NCBI GenBank assembly: GCA_015179025.1
Contig: WHUX01000127.1
Coordinates: forward strand, 1-64,000
DNA: 64,000 nt
Direction: 5' to 3'
Source of the DNA: Terfezia claveryi
Lineage: Eukaryota > Ascomycota > Pezizomycetes > Pezizales > Pezizaceae
The notes beneath the pieces were generated by a model, which searched no databases, had not been told where the DNA came from, and was given only the letters and a program-made list of their open reading frames with translations. A program made the position numbers and the translations under genes. This document shows, one piece after another, positions 1 to 10,683 of this stretch. How positions within the stretch are numbered: position 1 is the stretch's first letter; each line of letters begins with the position of its first letter.

Positions 1-2
1 AC

Positions 3-1186
3 AAGGCGCCACTTGGACTCGTAACCCCATTACATGTACCAAGCAGGCCATGGACTGACATATCGATGGATTTTCTTAAAGTAGCACCTGTGTTTACTAA
101 GTGTTCAATTTTGTACCCGAATATTCCTGTTGAAGAAGATCATGTAGTTTGTATTTCACGATTTTGGACGATTGTCGATAGACAATCAGGATTCAAGTTT
201 CTTATTCCTGTCTCAGATAATTTCACAGCAGAACAATGTACTGCTACCTTTGATACTCATGTAGTCCCGACTATGGGATACCCTTTCTGTATTGTTTTTG
301 ACCGCAACACTCTTTTTATGTCAACGCACTTTCAAGATTGGGCTAGGAATAAAGGAATCAAGTTGGAACCGTCCACTGCATATCATCTACGTGCAGACGG
401 ACAATCAGAAATTGTGAACAAAGAAATTCTACAAGTAGCAAGAGCCTGTAAAATCGAAGGATTTGATTGGCTACAGAAACTACCAGAGATATAGTTGAAA
501 CTCAACTCTAGGTATAATGCCGCTAGACAGAATAGTCCCTTTTCCACACTATTTGGATTTAATGCACATCTTGGCGTATTGATACTTCCATACCCCATTA
601 ATGCATATGTACCCACAAATGAACGTCATGAGGTAACGTCTAAAAACCTATATGACGCCAAGAAGACTCAAGCATCTCAAGCAAACAAACGACTACCCAA
701 TACAGCCAAATTTTCAGTCGGACAACAAGTTATGCTCTCCTCAGAAAATATCAACCTATCGAACATCTTACCCAAACTCAAACCAAAATGGCTAGGCCCA
801 TTTCCCATTATTTCCAGTAATCGGAAACGCAATAACTATAGCCTAGACCTATCCAGTCAACCTGACCTTCACCTCATATATAATACTTTCATATCAGCAA
901 GCTTAAAACCTACTATAAAAACGATCCTACCCAGTTCCCTCATAGACAAACTCAGGAACCAGGACCAATTCAAGAAGATCATTATGAAGTTGAAAAGGTA
1001 TTAAAATTTAGAACAGCTCCTCAAACTGGAGAAACACAATATAAGGTCAGATGGCTTGAATACTTACCTAAACATGATTCCTGGGTAAACACCAAGGATA
1101 TCACTACCGAAATTCTTCAAGACTTCTGGACGACCGGAAGCATGGAAGACACATTCAAGAGACATCGAAGGACTAAAGGGAAATAA
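3..1186 (+). pseudogene. Chromovirus integrase core plus chromodomain, broken
   Basis: From base 3 one frame reads an integrase core (VDRQSGFKFLIPV, then the second Asp in VFDR, then an HLRADGQSE block holding the Glu). A TAG stop sits at 492-494 and the same frame then continues to 1,004 with the integrase C-terminal region (KPKWLGPFPI, as in the GPY/F module). A shift to another frame near 965-985 uncovers a chromodomain, YEVEKVLKFR, then YKVRWLEYLPKHDSWV, ending at a TAA at 1,184-1,186. In this family the integrase inserts the cDNA and the chromodomain directs it to chromatin. The stop and frameshift make this copy non-functional. Confidence 0.8.
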
Positions 1187-1376
1187 GCGCCACGAACCAG
1201 AGATGAGATCTGAGCTCTCATCCAACAAGAACGAGATAGAATCATGAGTCAAGGAAACACTAAGGATATTCATGTTAATGCTAATGTATTAACAATGCAT
1301 CAAATCTTAGGACGTATGGAAACCAATATGGCAGAGCGAAAGAAGTAAGGATAGGAAATCCTTCTATGTGGGGAAG

Positions 1377-2055
1377 TGTAATGGAGAACGTTATCTCATT
1401 GCTTATATAATTGATTATATACTTTTGAATTTCCTATATTACTACTATGTTATGTAACTAAGCCTCTCGGTTGAAGGACTAGCCTTCTACCACCTCCTAT
1501 TGCTTTATAAGTGTCCATAGCACGCGGAATCTGCCATGGGAAGTTCCATGGCACTTGCCATATGAAGACACCCTCATTATGGCCGCGTGACCTCTGTTTA
1601 AGGCGTGTGACTCATTACTATGGCCACATGACCATCGTTTATAGCGTGTGACTCATTACTATGGCCACATGACCCCTTTTGTACAGCGCACCACCTTCTG
1701 GTGTGCCACCCTTTATTGTATTTATTTCCTTAGTCATCAGATCTCAGAGGAGTATAAATAGGCCACTGGATTCCCTCTGGAATCCACAGAAAGACAAGAA
1801 GCAACCAAGTAAGCCTTCAGAGCAAGCAAGCCTATATTCCGATCAGATCTAGATCATATAGCTTAGTTAGCACAAATCATATAAGATAGATTACACCAGT
1901 TAATTACTGTTCCCTTCGGGAACGTCCCACATAGTAATCTCCCTACCCTTCTGAGGTCTTACCTCAGCAGAACCGAAATACACAAACGTCCGTGCCTATG
2001 GATATAGATTGTATAAATGGTACCGAATGAATACTGTCTAGTACCATTTATTACA
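1377..2055 (+). repeat. 3' LTR of chromovirus copy 1
   Basis: The 679-bp segment starts TGTAAT and ends ATTACA, a perfect 6-bp terminal inversion with the TG...CA ends of LTRs. It follows a purine-rich stretch. A TATA-like TATAAATA lies at 1,753-1,760. The partner 5' LTR is outside the window, so the boundary rests on the inverted ends and on the resumption of the other element's LTR at 2,056. Confidence 0.65.
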
Positions 2056-2994
2056 GTAACCCAACAATACAAAACTTCACTCGAGTCTTAGAGAGCAATA
2101 ACTAGATACAAGAAGTGGGCATATATATAGGAAAGTAGGGTTGACTATAAGCCACCTACCATCGGGTGGTTGTCAGCTCGATTTGCATATTCTCAGCCAT
2201 AACAGTACTCCTCCTCTACTAGAGGGTATCCTAACCGACCAACTTTACCAACCCTTATTTCACTCTACTCCGTGTGTAGGTAGGAACCCCAATGGTATTG
2301 TATATCTCTTTGCTCAAGTATGTTGGTCTTTTAGCCTAACCGGAATATAGGCACTTCAACTGTATTACGTATCTGGTACTCACGTATTGTTGGTCTTAAC
2401 CCTATATCCACTCTTAAGTATATTTGGACATGGGCCTCTCAATGATATTATGACTCTGGTACTCACATATTGTTAGTCTTAACCCTATGTCTGCTCTTAA
2501 GCATCTTTGGATATGGGCCCCTCAACGATATTGTAACTCTGGTAGCATGGCCACCTATAGGGTAGGGTAGTTCAGAAGGAAGGGGGTATTCTCTCAAACT
2601 TAGTAGCATCATGCCAGTACTTAAACAATCTCAACATGAGGTGCAACATATATATGGATCGTAGATTTGGGGTAATCTTGATAGGGGGGGTCACGGTATC
2701 CCATATGTCATTGCCATTAAAAACCTCTGCATGGCAAAACCCTATGGGAAAAAGCCAACGTCATAGGAAAAGGTTTAATGTATGCTTTCCTACCTATCCA
2801 ACCCGACTTGCCAGTACAAGGAGGGGGGTCGTAGTAATTTGCATACTCGTAGTGCTCATTTAGATCTTCTACGCTTACAGCGCTCGTTTGGGTCTTTAGC
2901 ACTTACAGTGCTAGCTTGAGTCTTTACTTAAGGCAGGGTGTTTTTGAGCTTATGAGCTCAAATGGGGCTTTTGAGCTTTGAGCTCGTTTGGCGG

Positions 2995-3125
2995 GGCTTT
3001 AGAGGCATGTTTAGGGCCTTAGATACTTGTTCAGGGCCTTAGAGGCAAGTTCAGGGCCTCATAGGCTCGTTCAGGGCCTTATAGGCTTGTTCAGGGCCTT
3101 ATAGGCTCGTTCGGGGCCTTAGTAG
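2995..3125 (+). repeat. 20-bp tandem repeats inside the short LTR element
   Basis: About six degenerate copies of a 20-bp unit around GGGCCTTATAGGCTCGTTC. The equivalent array in copy B is at 44,545-44,665. The array is a constant internal feature of the element. Confidence 0.75.
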
Positions 3126-3387
3126 CCTGGCTTGGAGCATGTCGCTCAAGATCTAAGACTTAGCAGATCCGGAGAACTCAATATAGGATTGGTAAATCAT
3201 TTAGAACAAGCTAATAAGCATATAGGAGGAGGAAATAATTATTTCCGACGTTGCTAATATAGCCGAATAATCTAATGACATTCTTTAAGCCATGTTCCAC
3301 TCTTGGGGGAATTATCCGATAGTGTAGGTAGCAAGAGAGGAGTGATTAGATCCAGAATCACCGGTCCCTTTTGTCAAAGTGAAGTAA

Positions 3388-3665
3388 TGTTAGGGGCGAG
3401 CTAGCAATCATGGTAATATCTAACGGAATATCAATATATAGAGTATACAAAGGCATAATCACTTACTCGGGCCTAACTGGATGCACAATGTATAAAGAAT
3501 AATAGCTTCATTCAAAGTAACCTAGCGATACAAAACTTCGCTTGAGTCTTAGAGAGCAATAACTAGATACAAGAAGTAGGCATATATATAGGAAAGCGGG
3601 GTTGACTTCAGGCCACCCACTATCGGGTGGTTGTCAGCCCGGTCTGCATAATCTTAGCCATAACA
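3388..3665 (-). repeat. Complete LTR of short LTR element copy A
   Basis: This 278-bp LTR has TGTTA/TAACA ends. It matches 2,056-2,204 over its right half and matches both LTRs of copy B at 43.6 and 45.2 kb. A TATATATA motif lies near 3,584. Confidence 0.7.
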
Positions 3666-5040
3666 GTAAGTAGCTATATTGTCTTCCTTCTGTTCTGCCA
3701 AGTAGGACTGAGCTCCTATAAACTTTCATCTATCTATTCCTTTGGCTAGTAGTATGGTTGAATCCTTCAATATTGCTACCAAGAGTTCATACTTCATTCC
3801 ATCTTCTATGGCTGCTCAGTTCGCTACCAATCCTGTATTATCATGCAGCCTTATCATAGTCTCAAAGGATTATTAGAACCCTTTGAACTTCATCATTCTA
3901 TTGAAATCTTTGTTAATAATAGACCTAATATATTGGGTTCCCAACTGTTCAGCCTAGGCAGCCATCTCACCTTCTACCTGGTCTTCTACCTTCCTTAATT
4001 ATAGCTCCAAATTGGGCTGTTCATGTTTTCGCTGTTCGTATTCTTACAAAGACTCTATTATTGCTGAGTTCTCATAGAAAGCCTATAGATATCATTAATA
4101 TATGGTTGAGTTCTATGTCCACTCAAAGAAGAAGATAGGGGGTATAAGGCCTTAGTTGTTCTTTCCTTGGTTTATGTACAACTTGGAATATTGTTTGAGG
4201 TTCTCTACTGATAACTCTAATATTACCTTCAGTAAGGTCATTGTAGGGAAGTTCTTTGATACAATTTTTCTAACAATTGCTCTCTCAAATGCCGGTAACC
4301 TACTATACTCTAATTCAGTTTGCTTGCTGAAGTAGAAGAGTCTCAATGCAGCCTTGGCCAGTACTCCGTAAGTACTGGGGTTGTTATATAGGATACTACA
4401 CTCCTCTTCCAAGTCTCAGTAGAACTGATCCAGTATTATAGATATGGGTTTTCAGTAGTTGTTATTGTTATTGCAGCCACCTTGTATCAGGCTCTAGTGT
4501 TAAGCTGCAAAAGAAACCCTTACAAAAAACAGGGCTTTTGGCTTATTGGTAGCTTGATGGTATGTAGTTAGTATTCATAGTGCTTGCTCAATATTACTCC
4601 TTCTTACTCTCAATCTCAATTACAATGATTTTTTCATTCTTTTTTCCATTTCTGTCTCTAAATACAACTAAAGGGGCCTTTATAGCCACCTCCTTATAAG
4701 CCTGATACTAAACTAAGCTAGTAATATTATCTATCTAATGCAACCAACTCAGAAAGTTTAAAATAAATACGCAATCCATGGGCCTTATTATCGGACAAAT
4801 ATCAGCTTGTAATAGTGTATTGGTTGCATGTTACTCAATTCTAGAAATATAAAGTAATAGTAGAGTGATACTAGATCACTAAGATTAAATTGTACAATAT
4901 TTTGGGATTTGCTGTATTTTATACTCATTATGTAGTGAGCATGCCTTATATGGCGAGCCTACGTTATGTAGCAAGCTTGCATTATATTGCAAACATGCCT
5001 TAAGTAGTGAGCTTACATTATGTAGCTAGATGGGATACTA
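3666..5040. other. AT-rich stretch with no assignable gene
   Basis: The minus strand contains an 86-codon open frame (4,152-4,412) and further short open stretches separated mainly by TAG and TAA stops. They look like an old protein-coding element eroded by C-to-T change. I could not recognise the protein. Nothing else is visible apart from the minisatellite at its right end. Confidence 0.4.
4915..5030 (+). repeat. Short-period satellite interrupted by LINE C
   Basis: Degenerate units of roughly 20 bp resembling TTATGTAGCAAGCATGCC repeat here and resume at 9,646-9,745, directly after the poly-A tail of LINE C. LINE C therefore appears to have landed inside this array. Because the target is repetitive, no unique TSD can be set. 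Confidence 0.55.
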
Positions 5041-5049
5041 TATCACCTC

Positions 5050-7354
5050 ATAAAACTTATTAAGAACACTAAACTCAGTATTGCCCTTATCAACGACATA
5101 GCCAGAGTTTCAGAAGGCAACATTTCCCCTCCTAAATTATGGAGGAATTTATCCATGGTAATAATACCCAAGCCAGATAAAGACTACTTATAGGTCAAAG
5201 GGTGGAGACTAATTGTATTATCAAATACAGTTGGCAAACTACTAGAGAAACTAAATATGGATGAACTCCAGCAGCAAACTAAGCTATTTCATGCATTGCA
5301 ATATAGTTTACAGAAAAGCAGGTCAGCAATAGATACAATGAAGATCACAGTCTTAACAGTAAAGCAGGCATTGGAAAATTGGAAGAAAGCCACATTGCTC
5401 AGAAATGATACAGTCTCAGCCTTTAACAATATACAAAGGGAAGGACTAATCTAGATCTTTTAGGAGAAAGATATACTCCAGAGGATAATAAGATTCATCA
5501 ACTAGTTTCTCCAATCACACTCCTTCTCTATTGCTTGGGACAGCTTGATAGGAGAACAAGGATATATAGACTAAGGAGTGCCCCAAGGCAGTTCTCTATC
5601 ACCAGTCCTATAGCTAATCTACATAGCATATACTCTAAATAGAGCTATGGACATATGTCTCCAATAGACCCAGCCAATGGAATCAAGTAGCCGACTGAAT
5701 AGCAATAAGTTGCTGGCAGACATACTACTCATCCAGTTATTCTCATACATGGATAACATCAACCCTCTTATCATAAGCAACCTTAGCACCAGAAACTACA
5801 ACCTACTAGTCCAAAGAGTAGGCAGAGTACTCAATAAGGTAGCATATGAGGACAAGCTCCAATAGGACCCAAGTAAAGAATCCAGACTAGACTTTTATAG
5901 TAAAGGTAGTATCAAATACTGCAAGACCCTAGGCATCATGTTAGCAAGCAACCTCTTGTAGAAAAAACATATTGAGTAATGCACAGATAAGGCAGCTAAG
6001 ATAATAAAGGTACTAACAAACTTAGGCAACTAAAATGGAGGAATGAGGCCACTAGCCCTTAGAGCCCTCTATACCGGGTGCATACGAAGCATCTTTACTT
6101 GGAGTGCAGAACTTTGGAAGCCTCAAGATTAGTTCCTACAGCCCATGCAGCGTCTGAAGTATCAAGCCCTAAGAAAGATTACGGGAGGCTATCATGGCTC
6201 CAGCCACCAAGTACTAGGATAGATTGCCAACATTGAACCCCTACAGGAAAAGATAAAAGACATGAGGCGGACATGGGCAGCTAGGGCAGTTAGAACAGGG
6301 GACACTAATATAAGATCTTACATTGAGGAGGACATATCCTGGCATCACTGCAATGACCTACACCGTACAAGAACTCCCATCTCAGAGGCATTCTTCCTAA
6401 ACAGAGCCAGTTCAGAAGAGCTATTATGGGGTGACAGAGAGGATACAATACCTTTCCCTGTGATACACAAGGAAATCATGGACCCAAAGTCAACCACGTC
6501 AAAACATCTAGGTCTCTGGGCAGCAGGCATAGGCTCTATCTTAGAAGAAGGTTGGAGAGCATGTTATACTGACGGTACAGGACGGAAAGGGGTGGTGGCG
6601 AGCGGAGTCCATAGCGAAGACCGAACAGGATCCCCCCCTAAGGACTATGGCGGCTACTTGAGAGACCAGGCCACAGTAATGGACGGTGAACTCTACGCGA
6701 TGCAACTGGCGGTAAGCAACGAAGATACAGACATGCTAACCATCATCTCAGACTCGCAAGCGGCAATCCAATCGATATACAACATGAGCATCGGCTCCCC
6801 TCCCCGCTCTAGTATTGAGAGGGGAATCAAGGCTCAGTTAACCTCAAACCCGCACAGAGACCTTCAGCTAGCATGGGTAAGAGGCCACTTCGGCATCCCA
6901 GGTAATGAGAAAGCGGACCAAATTGCCTGTTTTCTGTCCCACCTAGGAGAAGTAACAGGCCACAAACGGACCATTACAGAAGGGGGTCTCCGCGAGTCAT
7001 CCAAAGCCACCCGCAAGGAAGCGAGAACAAGAGCCGGATACGGGATCAGGAGAACGGAGTGGAACCGACATGCCCTCTCAGCCTTCACATGGACCCGCAC
7101 GAACAGAGGCCCCCAGTAAATCTGGCTATATCACATCGGCAAGGCAGAATCAGCAGAGTGCGCATGCGGACACCCCACCGAGACAGGAGAGCATATCGTC
7201 TTTACTTGCCCACGCTTCAACTATTACCGGAGGACCCTGCTGGGGGCAAGGAGCAGCTGGGAAGAGCTTGACAAAGCGGATTGGAGAAAGGAAGGGGAGG
7301 ATAGTTACGAAGCCACGGAGGCCTTCTTCGGGTTATTATATAAAGAATTCACTT
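5050..7354 (+). pseudogene. LINE C ORF2 remnant: reverse transcriptase and RNase H
   Basis: Conceptual reading matches the ORF2 of LINEs A and B along its length: IPKPDK and KGWRLIVLSNTVGK, then DTVSAFNN, GVPQGSSLSPVL, LFSYMDNINPLI, YTGCIRSIFTW and YHGSSHQVLG. In the catalytic motif YVDD has become YMDN. Between 5,050 and 6,240 there are more than ten in-frame stops, most replacing Trp or Gln of the intact copies. From about 6,262 to 7,119 the frame is open and gives a full RNase H (YTDGTGRKG, DGELYAMQ, ISDSQAAIQS, VRGHFGIPGNEKAD). One TAA at 7,117-7,119 replaces a conserved Lys codon. The Cys/His tail (CACGHPTETGEHIVFTC) follows. Confidence 0.85.
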
Positions 7355-7377
7355 GACGGGTTCTTATGAGTACAAGT

Positions 7378-7391
7378 TAGCCCTTTCAGTC
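7378..7391 (+). repeat. Left TSD of the HAL1-like element (partner 9,300-9,313)
   Basis: TAGCCCTTTCAGTC is identical at both ends of the insert. When the insert is removed, the LINE C 3' UTR becomes continuous. Confidence 0.9.
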
Positions 7392-9299
7392 ACCGACAAC
7401 CACCTTGACAGGACGAGCGCCTGGTCGGATCTCAACAACCAGAGCACCTATAGACAAGAGGATAGCACCACGAGAAAGCCCTCGCCGCCCACAACAGTAA
7501 TATCTACTCGAACCTCGGGGGAACAACTATCGCGACCCTTTCCCCCTCGATTGAAGCTTTTTCCCCTCTTCCTCGCTCTTCTCTCACTGAAATCTCTCTC
7601 TCACGGGCATTGGTCCACGATTCCGCAAGAGCACCCACACCAACAGAGCCGGCCAATACAGCCAAAGATAACTCCCACACCACCAAGCAGCCAATAACGA
7701 TGCCAGGAAAGGGAAAGAGAAAGGACAACCCCGGAAAGCGGGATCGAGTACAGCCACCACTCAAGACTCGGGTGCCAGTTACCGGACACCCACAGCCACC
7801 TCACCCACAGTCGGCACATCCACAGTCGGCAAGAGCCACTACTCCCGCCCAGCCACACCGGTCTCCATCCCCCCCTCCACAGCCACCTCATCCACAGTCG
7901 GCACAACCACAGTCAGCAACAGCCACGACCCCCACCCAGCAAGCCACCGTGGCTGAATATACCGAGACTGACACCAGTGATGACGAGGAGTCAATTGGAG
8001 ACCAGGAGAGCGACACCAGGCCAGACACCGACGAACGCTCCGAAGAAGATCCTGCTATATCAGCAGCCCTTCTATTGGCTCGGGGATTTGTCGCAGCCAG
8101 TCGGGGGACAGAAAGAAGATATCGATATATACAGGGCAGTTTGGTGCTTACGGGAAGTCATGAAGTTCATGAACCTCGATGTCCAAATTGTCTTTGGGGA
8201 CAAACCTTTTCGGGACTGCGCTGAAGCGTTTACCAGACGCTTGAATGATAATGGCGCAGCATGGGTAAACGATACCCCACCCATTCCACCCACCATTAGT
8301 CCCACACCACCACCACCACTACCGTCAGCCTCAGTAACGGATACAAGCACACAGACTATACCTCCGACCCCGGCACAGAAGCCGACGACCAACAGCGTCT
8401 CCACCAATACGGATCACCCAGTACCCACATACGCAGAGGCAGCGACTGGCCAGAAACAATCGGTCAAACCACAAAAGGGCAAAGGCAAAGGCAAAGGCAA
8501 AGAGTCGGCAGGGGCCTCATCTCCACCCCCCCAGCCTATAGGAAAGTGACGCCACCCCCGAACCCATCCCCCAACCTCAGAAAGACAACACAGGCTCGAA
8601 CACAAGCAGTAGTCTTGCATGCTGCCCCAACCAAGTACAAACCCGGTCTGATGCGCAGATGGATCGAGGATGATAATAAGAATGCCCAAATTAAGGGGAT
8701 TCGGTGGTTGTTGCTAGAAGGGAGAAGGGTCGGTAAGGTGGCGTCGTCACTAGTGATCTACTTGGCGGAAGAAATCAACCTCAAAGACGGACTCCGCATG
8801 GGCAAAAGACTCTTCCGGACCACAGCCTACAACTGGGATGCGTGATGGGACACATTTTGAGCGGGATTTCTTTCTTTTCTACTGGCGAGGGGTTATGTTC
8901 TACAAGCGCGCGGTTTTTAATTTTCTTCTACCTGCGAGGGGTTTGTTAGGGTCGAGGTTATACTTGTGAGGGGTCCTTTTATGGGGTTTCTACTGGCGAG
9001 CGGTTCCTATAATTTTCTCTTTCTCACCTGCGCGGGGTTTTTCACATTCACAGGCCGTAAGGCACTATCTTGTTCTTCGGGGCTCCAGTCAGGGCCCTCG
9101 GGCTCATCCGGCACTGCCGGTTAATGACAGCATGGGAGGATCCCATTCATGAGTCTCCTTTGGTTTTGTGTACCTATTTTGCGTGGGTCTGGCAGATTAA
9201 CTTGCCTCTCCCTTGAATCCACCGGGCTTCCGTGTGGCTCCTCATAGCCCCCATTGGGGCTGCATAGGAGTACTGAGTATTTAAAAAAAAAAAAAAAAA
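7392..9299 (+). mobile_element. ORF1-only non-autonomous retroelement (HAL1-like) inside LINE C
   Basis: This 1.9-kb element is bounded by TAGCCCTTTCAGTC at 7,378-7,391 and again at 9,300-9,313, an exact 14-bp TSD. It carries one gag-like coding region (7,700-8,845), no endonuclease or reverse transcriptase, and a 3' UTR that shares the tail of the LINEs: TTAATGACAGCATGG, then CAGATTAACTTGCC, then GCATAGGAGTACTGAGTAT, then poly-A. By analogy with mammalian HAL1 elements I infer that it was copied in trans by the LINE machinery. Decayed relatives lie at 25.7-28.8 kb. Confidence 0.8.
7700..8845 (+). pseudogene. ORF1-like (gag-like) protein of the HAL1-like element, two frameshifts
   Basis: An ATG at 7,700 opens MPGKGKRKDNPGKRDRV, then Pro/Gln/Ser-rich repeats and an acidic stretch (TDTSDDEESIGDQES). 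The frame changes near 8,090 to reach EDIDIYRAVWCLREVMKFMN and a Pro-rich linker with TYAEAATG and a KGKGKGKGK run. It changes again near 8,545 to reach the conserved C-terminal module: VLHAAPTKYKPGLMRRW, then GIRWLLLEGRRVGKVASS, ending TTAYNWDA. That module resembles the RNA-binding ORF1 core of Tad1-like LINEs, but no zinc knuckle follows, unlike LINE B ORF1. The two frameshifts could be decay or, less likely, recoding. Confidence 0.6.
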
Positions 9300-9645
9300 T
9301 AGCCCTTTCAGTCCATATTTTGTTTCTTCCCGCATTGTCGGAGTTAGCCACGAGTTTCTTTGGTATCAGTTCTAACATTGACGAATCCCTTTTGTACGAG
9401 TTCACCTTACTTTCCAGTCCTTCAAGTTCATCAAGTTTCGGTCGAGCCCCAGTCAGGCCTTCGGGTCATCGGCTAGTCCGTTAATGACAGCATGGGGTCT
9501 CCTCCAAGTTCCTGTATTTAGCTTGCGTGGGGTTGGCAGATTAACTTGCCTCTCCCTTTGATCCACCGGGTTTCCGCGTGGCTCCTCATAGCCCCCCTAA
9601 CGGGGCTGCATAGGAGTACTAAGTATCTAAAAAAAAAAAAAAAAA

Positions 9646-9950
9646 TAGCAAGTGTGCATTATTTGGCAAACATGCCTCAAGTGGCGAGCGTAAGTCAAGC
9701 ATGCCATATGCATGTACGGCGAGCTCACCATATGTCGCAAGCATCTTGTGTGGTAAGTATAGGTACAGCCTAGCCTGATTGCACTACCCCTTGCAGAGGG
9801 TACGGCCAGTGGTAAGAAAGTCGGACTCGTCTGAGGCCTCTTGTGCACTTGCATATTGACCCGGTGGACAGTCATGTGTTTATTTGAGGGTAATGAGCTC
9901 ACTCGATAGCCACATTATCTAAATTATCAAGATATCATAAAGAACCATTT
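9646..9950. other. Satellite continuation, then unassigned sequence
   Basis: To about 9,745 this continues the short repeats seen at 4,915-5,030. The remainder up to the GC-rich block shows no gene. Confidence 0.4.
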
Positions 9951-9954
9951 TTCT

Positions 9955-10105
9955 CATACTCGCGGCTGGCCCGGCCATTCCGTATTCTCCCGCGGGGCCC
10001 GGGCCAGCCAGGAGATGGGTGGTCTCCTGGGGGGCCCGGTCCTCTCGCGAGGGGCCCGGGCCTCTCGCGAGTTTAATTTTCTCGCGGGGGGCCCGGAACA
10101 ACAAC
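9955..10105. repeat. Very GC-rich palindromic block
   Basis: Repeated CTCTCGCGAG and GGGGCCCGGGCC palindromes are packed into 150 bp. Similar words recur at 16,015-16,065 (GATGGCCCGGGCCCCTTGCG) and 59,633-59,655 (TTCCGGGCCCCTTGCGGG). The block may be a decayed GC-rich MITE, but I see no clear terminal inverted repeats. Confidence 0.45.
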
Positions 10106-10673
10106 AAGAACACCTCACAGATACCGTACTCTAAACAGGATCACGATTTGAGGCTGCATCCCGTTCTAGGAGACCTTTAACACACAGCACAACGTCGGGG
10201 ACCCCAAGCGCCAACTCACGTGGCGCAGCTGTAGCAGAATGGAGCGAAAGGTGGACCTAACATAACAGACCACATCATATTCACTAGAAGAGGGGCCCCT
10301 AATATAAAAGGCACAGCAGATGTTTTGGGCGGGCTTCTGTCAGGCCTTTCGAGGTCACTGGCACTAGCCGGTACCTCTGGGCAGCATTAAGGATTGGGAG
10401 AATCTGGACCGCCCCGTCCGGATCCAGAAGGAGGATGGGAAGACATGGACGTTGTGGATACCTTTTTGAGTTTCCTCTATCTATGCCTCACGACCCGGGC
10501 CTGATAGGAAAAAGGCACAGCCGGAAAAAATATGGTAAAAGCTCGACCCTCCTTGGCATCTTTTTTTATCCTGATTTGTTGCAGGCTTCTTCGCTTCACG
10601 GAGTTTGATTTCAGTTCATTTCGTTTCTCGCCTGTTTTATCATTTCCGATGTTCAACGACGTTTCAATTCTCC
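10106..10673 (+). other. Old LINE-tail remnants and target sequence of LINE A
   Basis: About 10,325-10,540 resembles a diverged LINE tail (CTGTCAGGCCTTTCGAGG, then a GCAGCATTAAGG block and A-rich sequence). Sequence from about 10,540 to 10,682 continues after LINE A at 15,479-15,690, where another diverged tail (CGGTTAATAACAGCATGG, then an A-rich end) is found. LINE A therefore inserted into the 3' UTR of an older relative. No gene is visible. Confidence 0.5.
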
Positions 10674-10682
10674 TCGCTCTTG
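10674..10682 (+). repeat. TSD of LINE A (partner 15,470-15,478)
   Basis: TCGCTCTTG is identical on both sides of the composite element. The right copy follows the poly-A tract directly. Confidence 0.9.
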
Positions 10683-10683
10683 A

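Larger units (their letters stand above)
1..2055 (+). mobile_element. 3' part of a decayed Ty3/Gypsy chromovirus (copy 1)
   Basis: The window opens inside an integrase that runs into a chromodomain, followed by a purine-rich stretch and one LTR (1,377-2,055). Gag, protease and reverse transcriptase lie left of the window. The order integrase, chromodomain, LTR is that of chromoviruses. The element ends exactly where the LTR sequence of a different, short LTR element resumes (2,056), so it seems to have inserted into that LTR. The copy is AT-rich and broken by a stop and a frameshift. It is dead and older than the chromovirus at 36.8-43.6 kb. Confidence 0.8.
2056..3665 (-). mobile_element. Non-autonomous short LTR retrotransposon, copy A (LARD/TRIM-like)
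   Basis: Two related segments, 2,056-2,204 (cut at its left end by the chromovirus) and 3,388-3,665, flank about 1.2 kb without a coding frame. The full LTR starts TGTTAGGGG and ends CATAACA, giving 5-bp TGTTA/TAACA inverted ends. A purine run (complement of 2,205-2,215) sits next to the left LTR, so I infer minus orientation. The same element occurs at 43,627-45,211. Copy A is more AT-rich than that copy, consistent with RIP-like decay. It has no gag or pol and would need another element's proteins. Confidence 0.7.
5041..9645 (+). mobile_element. LINE C: old Tad1/I-like LINE, 5' truncated, split by a later insertion
   Basis: The element starts within the reverse transcriptase (about 5,050), runs through RNase H to 7,354, then a 3' UTR that is interrupted at 7,391 and resumes at 9,314. 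It ends with the family tail CATAGGAGTACTAAGTAT and a poly-A tract (about 9,629-9,645). The interruption is the ORF1-only retroelement at 7,392-9,299, flanked by an exact 14-bp duplication. The 5' part is full of TAG/TAA stops while the 3' part is clean. Confidence 0.8.
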
